Part shown: piece after piece, positions 45,564-56,768 of the stretch
How positions within the stretch are numbered: position 1 is the first letter of the stretch
How the letters are laid out: every line of letters begins with the position of its first letter
Origin: Ramularia collo-cygni
Lineage: Eukaryota > Ascomycota > Dothideomycetes > Mycosphaerellales > Mycosphaerellaceae
Assembly (NCBI RefSeq): GCF_900074925.1
Contig: NW_019716261.1
Location: 423,100-487,099, forward strand
Direction of reading: 5' to 3'
DNA length: 64,000 bases
Position numbers and translations under genes: made by a program
The notes under the pieces: model-generated
Told to the model about the DNA's origin: nothing
The model's input: only the letters and a program-made list of their open reading frames with translations
Database searches by the model: none

Positions 45564-46868
45564 GTAACAGAACTCTGGCGAGAAATCGGGTCTACGAGTT
45601 GAGAGTCCTGGAATCAGACTGCAAGGGACGCGATCTCCGTCGATACGTCCTAGACTTGGGTGCGTTCCAAAGGTTTTGCGGCTCAAGAATTGATCATGGT
45701 GATACTGGGTATGATTTCAGGTGCAGTAGCACCCCTGCAGTAGCATCAATGTCCTAGCATGATCGCAGAATTGATTCACTGTCGCAAAGTGCACATGTGA
45801 TTCAAGAATGAATCCACTTGCCTCTGTTTCTTGCTTTCTCTCTTCCATGACCGCTGCACAACGACAACATCCTACGCAAACAGGCACTCGCATCCATTTC
45901 ATTATCCTGTACGTACTACAGCGAGTCAACTGACGTTCCAGGCCACATTTCTCAGGAGTAGGACGCTGCGTAGGAAATGTTTCTTACTTCTCATCCCGAT
46001 TGGCATGGGTTTGTCTACACCTAGCAGCACGCTATCTCTGGAGCTGGTAAACCAGGAGCAGGCACCTCATCTCAAAAGACCCGGGGCTTGTTGACGCAAC
46101 ATCGCATCTCACACTGACAACAACAAGTGCTTCAAGTGGCCGCTGCGGTTCAGAAGCGCCTCGTCCATACGGATGCCGTACACCTTCGTTCCCGGCAGAG
46201 GCGTGACGAAATTCCATGACCCCCTGTGGTAGTTGATATCGTCCATGGTAGAGGTCAATGAACCACGGGATCGTCTTCGCGTGCAAGGATCAAAGCGACG
46301 CGGTGATGGCTTGTGGGGATAGGATCAGGGACGTCCGCTCTGGAACCTTTGTGAAAAAGTCATTCTGTTGAAGGAGGGTGCGATTCAATCTTCCTTGGAG
46401 CGATTGACGGGCGGAACGGGGACAGGAAAGAATCCATGGGGATGACTTTGGAGTTGTGGTTCACTAGCGGCCCGCTCCGTAGCTTGGCGACGATCGTGTG
46501 GGGCCCCATGAAGACGGACTTGACTCCGTCAGAGGCGATGACGAGAAGCCTTGCGAAAACACTGTAGTATTGAGCAGTGTAATGAATGATCGGACTCACG
46601 TCGCTGGTCGATTAAAATGCCGTCATGACCTTCATCTGATACTATGTCATATTCTCGCCAAGCCAAATTGCCTCCAATATCGATAATTCCATTGATTGGG
46701 CCGTTCGAATCAGCCCAAAGGTGACGCAAAGGCAACCTAGATTTCAATTCATGTCGATCCCTCCGACCAGCCACCTAGGTTCTTCCAACTTTCAGCCCAT
46801 CAACACGCGTTTGTAGCCCAACCTCTTCCATTCTCCCCCTTCCACTACATTTCTTCGATACAACGGTA
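45564..46868. other. gap with possible decayed gene on minus strand
   Basis: Minus-strand frames at 46529-46774 (N-L-A-W-R-E-Y-D-I-V-S-D-E-G-H-D), 46360-46599 (A-S-D-G-V-K-S-V-F-M-G-P-H-T-I-V-A-K-L) and 46109-46246 (M-D-D-I-N-Y-H-R-G-S-W-N-F-V) look protein-like but do not join by acceptable splices. This may be a further gene relic. No family recognised. Confidence 0.35.
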
Positions 46869-46886
46869 ATGTCTCAGTCGGAATAA
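46869..46886 (+). promoter_or_regulatory. short upstream ORF before the PhoD-like gene
   Basis: ATG followed by four codons and TAA, 77 bp before the chosen start at 46963. If it lies in the mRNA leader it could lower or condition translation of the main ORF. Transcript start is not known. Confidence 0.35.
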
Positions 46887-46962
46887 TTCTCACGTGCAGC
46901 ACAACGCACTCCACGGCCCGGAAGCGCTCATCCGGCGCAAGGCAAGATCAAGATTCGTCGAC

Positions 46963-49900
46963 ATGTCTCACGCTCGCCGGCAGAGTGGATTATGGGAACG
47001 CAACGAAGACGGCTTCTTCCAACAATCCCCGCTGCCTTCGGCCAAGATTGCCGTCTCCGGCGCATACCTCCCTGAATCATCTCCTCCCTCTGGACCCTAC
47101 AGCTATTATCAACCTCCCCAACAGCAGGAGAAGAGAAGGACATTCTCCGATCGCACTGTCGAAGAGCAAATCACACCTGAGAATATGGTCACTCCATCCA
47201 GTCGTCCTCCTTTGACCATTGATCCGGACTACACCCCTCCCTCGAATCTGCGAACCCAAGCTTGGTCTCCTTCACCTGGAGGCGTCGTCTCTCCACGCAC
47301 CCAGCAGCCACAACTTCAGGAGAAGAGTAGAAAGGACAGCAATGCGGGTAATAAGTCTGGAGTTACGAGAAGGGGATCAGTGCCGGATCGCAGTCCGCTG
47401 CAGAATCTGGAGACATGGAGCAAGGACGAGAAGAGGGCAAGGGCTGAATTGGCTGAAGGGAAGCTGAAGAGTTCGAGTCAGAGGGAGAATAAGAGGGTTG
47501 TGAGTGAGGGCGATGAGGAAATTAGCAGGAATGGTAGCAACGGCCAAGAAAGGCAGAGACGTGTGTCGGGTCCGCCGAGTCTGGGATATCGCAAGGCCGT
47601 TGGCAGTGGGGAGAAACCAAACCAAGCAAGACCGTACGATCGTGGGCCAGACCAGCAGCAAGCTGTGAGAGATTCAACGGATTCTGCAGATCTGGGACGA
47701 TCCGTGAGTGGGAAATACAAGCGACGATCGAGAGATGCTGGCTACGCGGGTGCTGCCGATGCTGCTGCTACGGCTCCCACCATTTCTAATACCTACGGTG
47801 GAGCGGCGGATAGAGGGAAGGCGGTATACGAGCGGCGGAAAAGCCAGGTCCAATCTGCCAACAATGGAAACCCAATCAGCCCGCCGCATTCGAGGGAGAA
47901 CAATACTGTGCAAAGCGGGGATCAGGCGATGCGGCGCAGTGGGGAAAATGGCGCATATGCTGGCGAAGTAAAGAGCACTCTCCTGCCCAAGGAGAAGCTC
48001 AAGACGGCCAAGGATGTACCCGTTAACTACACTCTTCCGCCCCAGACAGTTGCTGGGCAGCAGGCTAGTAAGCAGGTCGGCTTTGACGAAGACAAGCATC
48101 ATCGTCGACTTGGAGGCATCTTCCATCGCGAAGGACACCAACATCGAAGCTATCAATCTTCGGAAAAGCCTTCAGAGGACTGGCGAAAGGCAAAGACTGG
48201 AAAGCTGACGGTTGACGACCTCGATCTTGAGGGTGCTGTCAGAGCTGCGCAGAAACCACAGAAACCCAATGACGCCGCTGCAGCCGCTGCGTGGTGGGAG
48301 AAAGATCAGCGGTCTCGCCGTGTCAGTTCTGGCAGTGCTTCAAAGCCCTCTCCTCGCGCCAGCATCCCTCAAGTTGATGGACCTTATGAGGAGCAGGCTA
48401 ATGGCTTCAAACCTCGCATGTTCCTCAAGTGCGGTCCGCTCCTACGATACACCGGCATGCGAAGAGAAGCTGCGAGAGATGGAGGCGAGAAGGAAACATG
48501 GCGCGGTAGCGTGATGATACTCACCGAGGATGCCCATTCCGATCTTTCTGCCGCGCCGGTCCTGAGGATGTTTCGGCAGGATATGGATCTGCACAAACCT
48601 CCTCCGAGACATTTGGTGGAAGCTGGAAACGTCGCTCCCGATGACGAAGACCCTGTTGCGGGACAAGTCAAGCTCAGTAGAACGGGCAGAGCACTGTATG
48701 TCCGCCCCGTACATGACATCGACGGTGGAGTGGATCTCAGTCGGGAAGAGAACAACCAAGGACTCTACTCTGCAACACGGACAAGCGTGCTCGGCCCTCA
48801 GGGAAACCCCGTCAATTCTGCCGCACGCCCGCATATCTCCTTCCAGGACAAATCACGCATTCGCGCCCGCGACGGCGAGAAGCTTGGTCGATATCGAGAG
48901 GTCAAAGCCACGCGCCTTCACTCCGAACGCGGCCATACTTTCTGGCGCTTCAACCTTGAGGTGGAACTTGCTAGCGTACAAACAAGAGTTGCCTACCGCA
49001 TTAACAAGGGTCCTGCTGTGGCTTTTTGGGTTCCTGCTCGAGGAGAGACCATGAACGTAATGTTCCACTCTTGTAACGGCTTCTCCATGAGTGTCGACTC
49101 CAACACATTCTCCGGTCCAGATCCGCTATGGAGAGATGTCCTGAATCGTCACCAAGCGAAACCTTTTCATGTGATGCTCGGTGGCGGTGANCAGATCTAT
49201 AACGATACCGTTACGAGGGATACGACGCTGTTCAGAGACTGGCTGCAGACTAAGAATCCCGAGACAAAACATCATGCCGAATTCACAGAGGAGATGCAGG
49301 ATGAATTGGAGGAGTTCTATCTTGAACGGTACGCTATGTGGTTCTCACAAGGGTTGTTCGGGATGGCCGCAGGACAGGTACCTATGGTGAACATCTGGGA
49401 CGATCATGATATCATTGATGGGTTTGGAAGTTATCCGCATCACTTTCAGGTATGTCTTCGTGCCGAGTGGGAGTGAGGAGATGCATGCTAATGATGTTGT
49501 TTAGGCATCCCGCGTCTTCACCGGCCTGGGCGCCATTGCGCACAAATACTACTTACTCTTCCAGCACCAGTCCATCGCCTCCGAAACCGAAAAGGACGAG
49601 CCCAGTTGGCTTTTAGGGCAATCTCCAGGCCCGTACATCAATCAAGTCAGTCGCAGTGTCTTCCTCTCTCTGGGCAAGAGGATGTCGCTCCTGGGCTTGG
49701 ACTGCAGGACTGAGAGAATGCGCGACGAAATCTTCTCCCAGGAGACCTATGATATTATCTTCGATCGCTGTCGACGGGAAATCATCAACGGAGAGACGAA
49801 ACATTTGCTTGTGCTTCTCGGCGTACCAATCGCTTACCCTCGTCTTAACTTCCTGGAGAATATGTTAACAAGCCGGGTTATGGATCCGATCAAAGCTCTC

Positions 49901-51985
49901 GGCCGGACTGGAATGCTTGGCGGGTTTGTGAACAAATTTGACGGCGGAGTCGAGATCCTGGATGATCTAGATGATCACTGGACTGCTAAGCATCACAAAG
50001 CTGAACGGAACTGGTTCATCCAAGAGCTCCAAGAGCTGGCTCGGGAAAAGAGCGTGAGAGTGACGATTCTAGGAGGAGATGTTCATCTCGCTGCCATCGG
50101 GCGCTTCTTCTCCAAGCCCGAGGTTGGGTTGGGAAGAGATCGGGACTGGAGGTACATGCCAAACGTGGTGAGTTCTGCGATTGTGAACACACCGCCGCCG
50201 GTCATGTTGGCAGATGTATTGAACAAGAGGAACAAAATCCACTGGTTGGATGAGGCGACTGGAGAGGATATGATTCCGATTTTTAAGGAGGACGTTGATG
50301 GGACTAAGAGGAACAACAATTGCCTGCTTCCGCGGAGGAACTTTTGCGTGCTTGGAGAATACGTCCCTGGACAGACCCCACCGAGTAGTCCTGGGGTGGG
50401 AGGAGATTCTGGTGCTGGAAATGGAGAAAGGGAAAACAAGAAGAAGTTCCCGCCTGGAAGCATGAAGCGCACCATGAGTCTCACCCGTGGCCCTATCAAT
50501 CTGGTTCGGAGACTCAGTGGATCGTCTAAGCNACGTCCGTCCATCTCCCGCCCTAGTATGGATTCTCAGCAAAATCGACNGGTGTTTGATGGCGTTCAGA
50601 GAGCAAATTCGCTAGGTTCCCATCCTCCTGACGGCTATGGCTTCCCACCCCGACAAGTTCCGCCTCCATCTATGCCACAATCGCGAGGAGGAGATGAAAT
50701 GCAAATGGAACGTCGACCCTCATATCATCGCCGTCCGACAGATCTGACGGAGAGAGATGCCAGGAAAGCTGCGGAGCGGATTGGTGTTGATGGCAATCTT
50801 GATGGAAGGGCTCCCGGTGAGATCTCTCTTGAAGGTGGTTTGGACGTTTGTCTTTGCGTTGAGAGAGATCAGAAGAACCCTATTGGTGAAACTATAGGGT
50901 ATCGGTTATTGGTACCGGCCTTGTGGTGTGAACCCGGTGTCAAGGGAGAGGGCGAGGGCGAGTTGCAGAGATTCTCGAGTCATCGAAAGAGTTTGCTGGA
51001 GAGGTTGAAGTTTAACCGGAAGAGAGAGGAGAGGGTCAGTACCGTTGGCGGTGCGGAGTATAATGATGAGGAGAGCGACAGCGACGGAGAAGATGACGGT
51101 GCCCAAGCAAGACAACATGCGGAAAGACAACATGCGGATGATCAGACGCAACCGCCGCAAACGCAAAGCCGACAACAGCCTGCTCAATATCAGCTTTTTC
51201 CCCCTACTAGCACTTCTGCTGGCCAGCCACCATCCCGCTACGCGCAACCGAAACCGCAGACACAACAGTACTTTCAACAGCCGAACCAACAGCAGCAGCC
51301 TATCCTCTCCACTGCGCAGAGGAGTAGCAGGGACAATCCCTCTTCAGCCGCGAACTCCATGGGTCTTTCGAATACAGGTCGCGGCGCAATGACCGCTCTG
51401 CCAAAACGCTCTACTTCCGGCAACGCAGCTGTCCAGTCAGGCAGCACTCCATCAGTGAGAAGTAAAACTGCACCGAGAGTTTCCATGGATGGATACGCTC
51501 GTCCTAACACTACAGAGTTTGAAGACCAAGATCATGCACACGCCTGGTCAAAGGGCTTTGCGGGTGGAGGACCACCCATCGGCGGGCACAACAGTTCTAT
51601 CTCTTCACAGCAGGCAGGAAAAAACGGCGAGTATCCAAAGAGCGGATACCGAAGAGCTAGTGGTTCTCAATCACAACCCCAACAGTGGCAGGAACAGGAA
51701 GGAGATCATCATGTATTGGCACAGCAAGCCAATGGACGAGGAGGTCAGGAAACTGTAGGAAGGAAAGTTAGTGGGGGGTTACCTTTGAGTAGTGTTCCGC
51801 GGGACGGAGAGGAGTTTGAGGATTTCTATAGTAGTTTTAGCGAGGAGTCTGGGGATGAGGGTGTCGGGACGGGAATGCGGAGGAGAGGTAGCGAGAGAAA
51901 GGCGGATAGATTTTTTGGAATTGGTGGTAGAGCGAAGGAAGAGGATGGTGGGAGTGGGAAGAAGAAGTGGATGATTTGGAAGTAG
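46963..51985 (+). CDS. large PhoD-like phosphatase with disordered termini
   Basis: Exons 46963..49449 and 49505..51985 (GTATGT donor, GTTTAG acceptor) give 1655 aa. The longer upstream frame starts at GTG, so the ATG at 46963 is used. Residues 1-~470 are low-complexity and basic. The core spans ~480-1090: H-V-M-L-G-G-G-x-Q-I-Y-N-D, V-N-I-W-D-D-H-D-I-I-D-G-F-G-S-Y, L-L-V-L-L-G-V-P-I-A-Y-P-R, and V-T-I-L-G-G-D-V-H-L-A-A-I-G at ~1015, whose Asp/His residues fit the metallophosphoesterase-like PhoD_2 fold. The tail of some 560 residues is Gln/Ser/Pro-rich with charged patches. Fungal PhoD-like proteins are widespread and poorly characterised. Several n occur (49191, 50532, 50580). Confidence 0.85.
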
Positions 51986-52656
51986 ACAGTTGGGTTCGAT
52001 GGGAGGATTTCAATGAATACAAACGGGGAAGAAGTTCTTTTCTGCAATACACGTGGACTGTATGGTACTAGTCAAGCGGGCGTCTATCATGGTTATGGAT
52101 AGCTTCTACTGCCGACTCCTACTCAGAGAGTAAGCATTGGAGAACGGAGACAAGTTTTTGATCTCGAGATAGTTGATGGTCGACCGTAGGGTTGTCCGAA
52201 TGATTTTACCGTGCGACGTGTAAATTTGAGCCAAAATGTTGGGCTGCCTTTCATTGTATTCCGTCCTTGGACTCGTAGCATTTGATTGACCATATCTTTT
52301 GAAATTGACATGATGTTTGGAAGTCAGCGCGTGTAAAGCTGCCACCCGAGAAGGCAAGAGCTTAATGCTTGGCAGGCATGTGAGTGAAATGTGATTAGAC
52401 ACTCAAGCTCGCTCTCGATTTGAAGTATAACATCGTTATCCTGTACGTAAACCTTCAGTCCGCGTAACCAGGTCTCGACAAAAAACAGAAACGAGGTTTG
52501 TGATATTCGTCGCTTCATTTGTGGGGCATATTTTGATTGCAAAAATAGGCTAAAAAATAGGCCAAAAGAACCTTTGCCCCGTGGCAAAAAAGAGTCGAAA
52601 AAGAAACGAAAAAATGCTTTCACTTTGGAACCTTTTCAAGGACGAAAAAAATTGAT
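51986..52656. other. intergenic, no gene seen
   Basis: 670 bp: 3' flank of the PhoD-like gene and downstream flank of the tRNA. T-rich runs at about 52556-52625 on the minus strand follow the tRNA 3' end and could serve as the Pol III terminator. Confidence 0.55.
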
Positions 52657-52748
52657 TTCCTCCGGGCAGGCTTGAACTGCCAACCTCCCGATCACTAGCC
52701 ATTGCTGGCATAACAGTCGAACGCGCTAGCCAATTGCGCCACGGAGGA
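52657..52748 (-). tRNA. tRNA-Asn (anticodon GTT) with intron
   Basis: The minus strand folds as a tRNA. The acceptor stem TCCTCCG pairs fully with CGGAGGA and has discriminator A. The D arm contains GGCGCAATTGGCTAGCGC. The anticodon stem TTCGA/TCGGG has two G-U pairs, and the loop is CTGTTA...A with anticodon GTT. The T arm is GGCAG-TTCAAGC-CTGCC. An 18-nt intron interrupts the loop after position 37, the canonical place, leaving a 74-nt mature tRNA. Confidence 0.9.
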
Positions 52749-53479
52749 TCTTCAACTTGGTTGAAGGTGGCTATTTTGGATGTGTGTGGAAATTTTGGTG
52801 GGTATATCAAAGCTGCAACTTTCAGCCGGGCTTCAGCCGAAGTGCCTTAACTCAACCTGAAAGGCATTCAGGACGGTGCAAAGGATTCCTCTTGAGTCTT
52901 GAGCAGACTCATGTTACCTGCTGCATCGAGTTTGACAGTAGTGAGCATACGGAATCAATCCCTCGTCGGGACCCTGGTTGGGAATCGGGGATGAGGAACA
53001 GTGGTCCAGGTCTTCCGGTTATGTGCGGATAAGGGATGAAACGGGTGATACTGCTGCGGCGGAAGTAGATCTGGGGAATGCCACACGACACGCAGACGTG
53101 AAAGACTTGCGTTGAAAGCTGGTTAAATGCGAGAAGGTGTTTGTCTTCGAAAGGAGAAAATGATTATGCTCTAGCGCGAGGCTTTTCTTCCGCGCGTAGA
53201 ATCGCTGAAGTCTAGACGCGTCCACAGCACTATTCGACGGTCAAGAACATCAAAGCACATGACATTCGGGATTCATCCTTGGATACGCTGCACCGGACAA
53301 GATGTGTATCTCTCAAACAATCGCTTTGTCGAAGCGGCGTAGACTATATACGGGCTGGCAGCCGAGGCTGCTGGCATCCCCGCAACGATGAGATGGCACG
53401 TAAAACCGAAGTGCCTTGCAATAGTCAATAATCGCGAATTGACCTCGAAACCATCCCACGCGAATCAAAACTCATCATC
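52749..53479. other. intergenic, no gene seen
   Basis: 731 bp with 5' flanks of the tRNA and of the crotonase gene; no coding sequence supported. Confidence 0.55.
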
Positions 53480-54371
53480 ATGGCTCCAATCTCGTTCAAG
53501 CCGAAGCTCACCATCCCGGAGCCCGCTACAAAGCATGTCGTGCTATCGTATCCAGCACAAGGAATTCTGCTAGCAAGAATCAACCGACCGAAAGAACTCA
53601 ACTGCCTCCACACCGAGGCGAGTCAAGAGCTGGAAGCTATATGGCAATGGTTGGATGATGAGCCGTCTTTCACCGTAGGGATCATAACAGGCACTGGCCG
53701 AGCCTTCTGCGCTGGGGCGGACTTGAAAGGTAGGGCCGAATACGGATAAATTTGGACTGTCGTTGACATCTCTGGCAGAATGGAATAAGATCAATGCTTC
53801 AAATAAGCCGCGTACAATGTCTGCAGCAGGATTCGGTGGACTCTCGCGTCGGGACGGCCGCAAGCCGATCATAGCTGCGGTCAATGGCATCTGCTTTGGA
53901 GGCGGATGTGAGATGATAGTCAACTGTGACCTTGTCGTGGCGTCAAAGAAAGCCGCCTTCTCCCTGCCTGAAGTCAAGATCGGTGTTGTCGCAGCTGCAG
54001 GTGCTCTGCCCAGAATCATTCGCACGATTGGTCGACCACGGGCCATGGAAATGGCCTTGACAGGTCGGCCAGTGTCTGCGGATGAAGCTCTTGAATGGGG
54101 TCTCATCAACAAAGTGGTGGGCGATAAGGAGGGCGAGGTGGTGGATGCTGCTGTAGAGTATGCAAAGATGATCGCGGCGAATAGTCCAGATGCTGTGATC
54201 GTTAGTCGAGAGGGCATCAAGCTAGGATGGGAGAGCATGGGTGCTGATGAGGCGACCGAATATGCCTTGAAGAACTGGCAGCCAAAGTTACAGGCCGGAG
54301 AGAACTTGNAGGAAGGAGTCAAGGCATTCGTCGAGAAGCGGAAACCCAAATGGGTGCCATCGAAGTTGTAA
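53480..54371 (+). CDS. second peroxisomal crotonase (enoyl-CoA hydratase family), PTS1
   Basis: Exons 53480..53729 and 53779..54371 (GTAGGG donor, TGGCAG acceptor) give 280 aa ending P-S-K-L, a type 1 peroxisomal signal. Motifs: L-A-R-I-N-R-P-K-E-L-N early, R-A-F-C-A-G-A-D-L-K for the oxyanion loop, G-I-C-F-G-G-G-C-E-M with the first catalytic Glu, and F-S-L-P-E-V-K-I-G-V with the second. This is the classical hydratase pair, which the crotonase at 25 kb shows less clearly. It probably acts in peroxisomal fatty-acid or branched-chain acyl-CoA breakdown. One n at 54309 falls in a codon near the C-terminus. Confidence 0.88.
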
Positions 54372-54765
54372 ATGGCGGTAGGCATCGACATTTACTATGT
54401 ATGCATTTCCATTATTGTTGATTTCCAAAGGACGATTTGACGCGCATTGATTAAACGGTCAATATGATTGGCTGAAATATTACGCTAAATCTCACCTCAC
54501 TTGCTTCCTTCTCTTCAACCATTATGCTACAACACTTTGCACGGACCCACCGCCACTATCCTGTCATCGCAACNACTTCCAGAACTGATATCTCGAGGTT
54601 CACTTCAGCCATCCGGACAACTGCGGCTCGGGGCATTCTACCTGAACCCTCCAACGATCAGAGGCACTACTGACTCGTTGACATCTCGAAAAGTTTGTCC
54701 AATCACGGAGCAGTCTTCCGCCATCTTGACCAGGAAGTTTAATCGTTCGCAAACCAGTCGTCAAG
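54372..54765. other. leader region of the Cdc25/rhodanese-like gene
   Basis: 394 bp. It contains an ATG-initiated 49-codon frame at 54524-54673 that is rich in Arg, Ser and Thr with few acids (F-A-R-T-H-R-H-Y-P-V-I-A-T-T-S-R), resembling a mitochondrial presequence, but no clear donor connects it to the gene at 54766. Confidence 0.45.
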
Positions 54766-55255
54766 ATGTCCATGTGCACACTCCCCAATCTGCCTCGTAT
54801 GTCCCGCGAAAAGCTCGCGGAACTCATCAGGGCAAAGACACCGGGCGTCGTCGTGGTCGACGTCAGGGACAACGACTACATCGGCGGCCACATCAAAGGC
54901 TGCAAACATGTTCCAGTCAACGAGCACGACTACCGCATGCCTGAACTCATCCGGACTATGAAGGACCAAGACACTGTCGTTTTCCATTGCGCTCTGTCTC
55001 AGCAGCGAGGTCCCTCAAGCGCGCTGAAATACCTGCGGCAACGGGACCTCGCGAACGGAGAGAATGCGGAGGAGCAGGCTTCCAAGCAGACGGTTTATGT
55101 TCTTGAAGGCGGATTCTCGAAATGGCAGGAGGTGTGAGTGGCCACCCCTTTTCTGTCTCCACGCATGTTCCTCGTTCTGACGCTTGAATTGCAGGTATGG
55201 GGAAGACAAGGAGCTTACTGAAGGCTATCAGAAGGATCTCTGGCAAGATTGGTGA
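54766..55255 (+). CDS. small Cdc25/rhodanese-type phosphatase or arsenate reductase
   Basis: Exons 54766..55133 and 55195..55255 (GTGAGT donor, TTGCAG acceptor) give 142 aa. It is a single rhodanese domain: V-V-V-V-D-V-R-D-N-D-Y-I-G-G-H-I-K-G, then the active-site loop H-C-A-L-S-Q-Q-R-G-P, a C-X5-R phosphatase signature with catalytic Cys, and V-Y-V-L-E-G-G-F-S-K-W before the end. This fits the fungal Ibp1/Ych1 and Arr2 group of stand-alone Cdc25-like enzymes; phosphatase versus arsenate reductase cannot be separated by eye. A possible N-terminal extension lies upstream. Confidence 0.85.
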
Positions 55256-56768
55256 GAGCTGTATGTCGGACTGATTTCAAAGAAGTGTTGAAAGGAATCT
55301 CCACTTGTCCGTTGCTTCCCCGATTCAGCACATCCGGCTAGTATTATAGAGCGATATACCACAATCCTGCACTGCTGGGACGGTACACCGACGATCACGA
55401 TTAGCGAAGTCAAAGTAAATGCAGGACATCATGTTTGGCTCATAACGATAACAAAGTGTAGCTGGCGGAGTGGCTTGTGGACCCATCGTACCTTTCACCG
55501 CTGATGATATTGTAGTTTGCAAAGGAGAACTCTCCATCCTCAATACGGAGTGCCTACCATCCTACCGTGTAACTAAGCATCGTCTATTCGAGACAGGCTC
55601 ATGACGCTTCATGAATAAAGCCAGCACAGCAGGACGAGTACGACATGGAGCAACAGAACATCCGTATCTTCNCAACCAGACGAGAGTTCGCTCGAAGGTG
55701 AACCGAGGGCATGCTATGATGGAGGGATCTTTATACCAACGCTCGAACATGAAGTGCAGCTTCCTCAACATTGCGTTCTGGTGTACCAAAAACAATGCAC
55801 GACCTGTGTCATGACGTCTCCGGACCATTCGGCATGTCGCACGAAGATCTGCCGTTTGCAAAGTGGAAGCCAGCTCTACCATACACGTAGCGATCAAACT
55901 ATTCATCTTCCTTCAACGCCATTCTAGCGACATCGAAGAATTGGAATCTCGCAGCTGACCCCAACTCCGAGCAACATTCGGCCCGTACAATCAATTATTT
56001 GCTAGAGAACCGTCAGCTCGGGAGACTTTCAGGGACGTACATGATATTTCGCATGACCAGACGAACGATGCAGACAGCGAGCTGCTTGTATTTGTTTGAC
56101 GGAATCGCGCCACCTTGTCGTTGATCGATTCCCAAGGTCGTTGAGTTTCTGGCGGATCGCCAGCCCGGTCACGCCTCGCCGATCGTATTGCGATCGCATT
56201 ACACTGTCTAATCACCAATGCGTTGTATGTCACACACACTGTGTCACCCTACAAGTTGTTCAAGACCATCAGGCAAAAGTCGTTGCGAATAGTTAGCACA
56301 GCCGGTTGTGACAGTCTAGACCCATCACGTCAGCAATCGGCGTGGTCCAATCATGGAACGTTGTTGCAACATAAGTGTCCACATGGACACGATTCCCAGC
56401 AACTGTGCAACATCGCGATGAAGGTAGAAGCGTGCCGTCGTGCAACGCTTCATATCGACAATATTTCAAGTCTCCTTCCTATTGTGGATTCAATTGCGCG
56501 TGAAAGATCAATTGTTCTCCCTAGTTCAGTTGCCAAGAAAATTTGTACGACGACTTCTCATCTTACACTCCTGGTCATCACCCACGCCACTGCTCAACAC
56601 TTCCCAAGTGCTACGAAGCACACGCTTTGTTGACTTGGAATTTGAGGTTGCGCGATTCAAAACACCATCCTGGAACTACAGCTTGAGACATCTTTCCCGC
56701 CACCCCTGTCGCACCACTTCCGCGCAGACCGCATCAATCATCATTAACATCATCAATCATCAGAACTC
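55256..56768. other. 1.5-kb intergenic, no supported gene
   Basis: A 114-codon minus-strand frame at 55562-55906 has a protein-like middle (M-L-R-K-L-H-F-M-F-E-R-W-Y) but contains an n, lacks known motifs and has no splice partners. The stretch before 56769 is rich in ATCATC repeats, a plausible leader. Confidence 0.5.
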
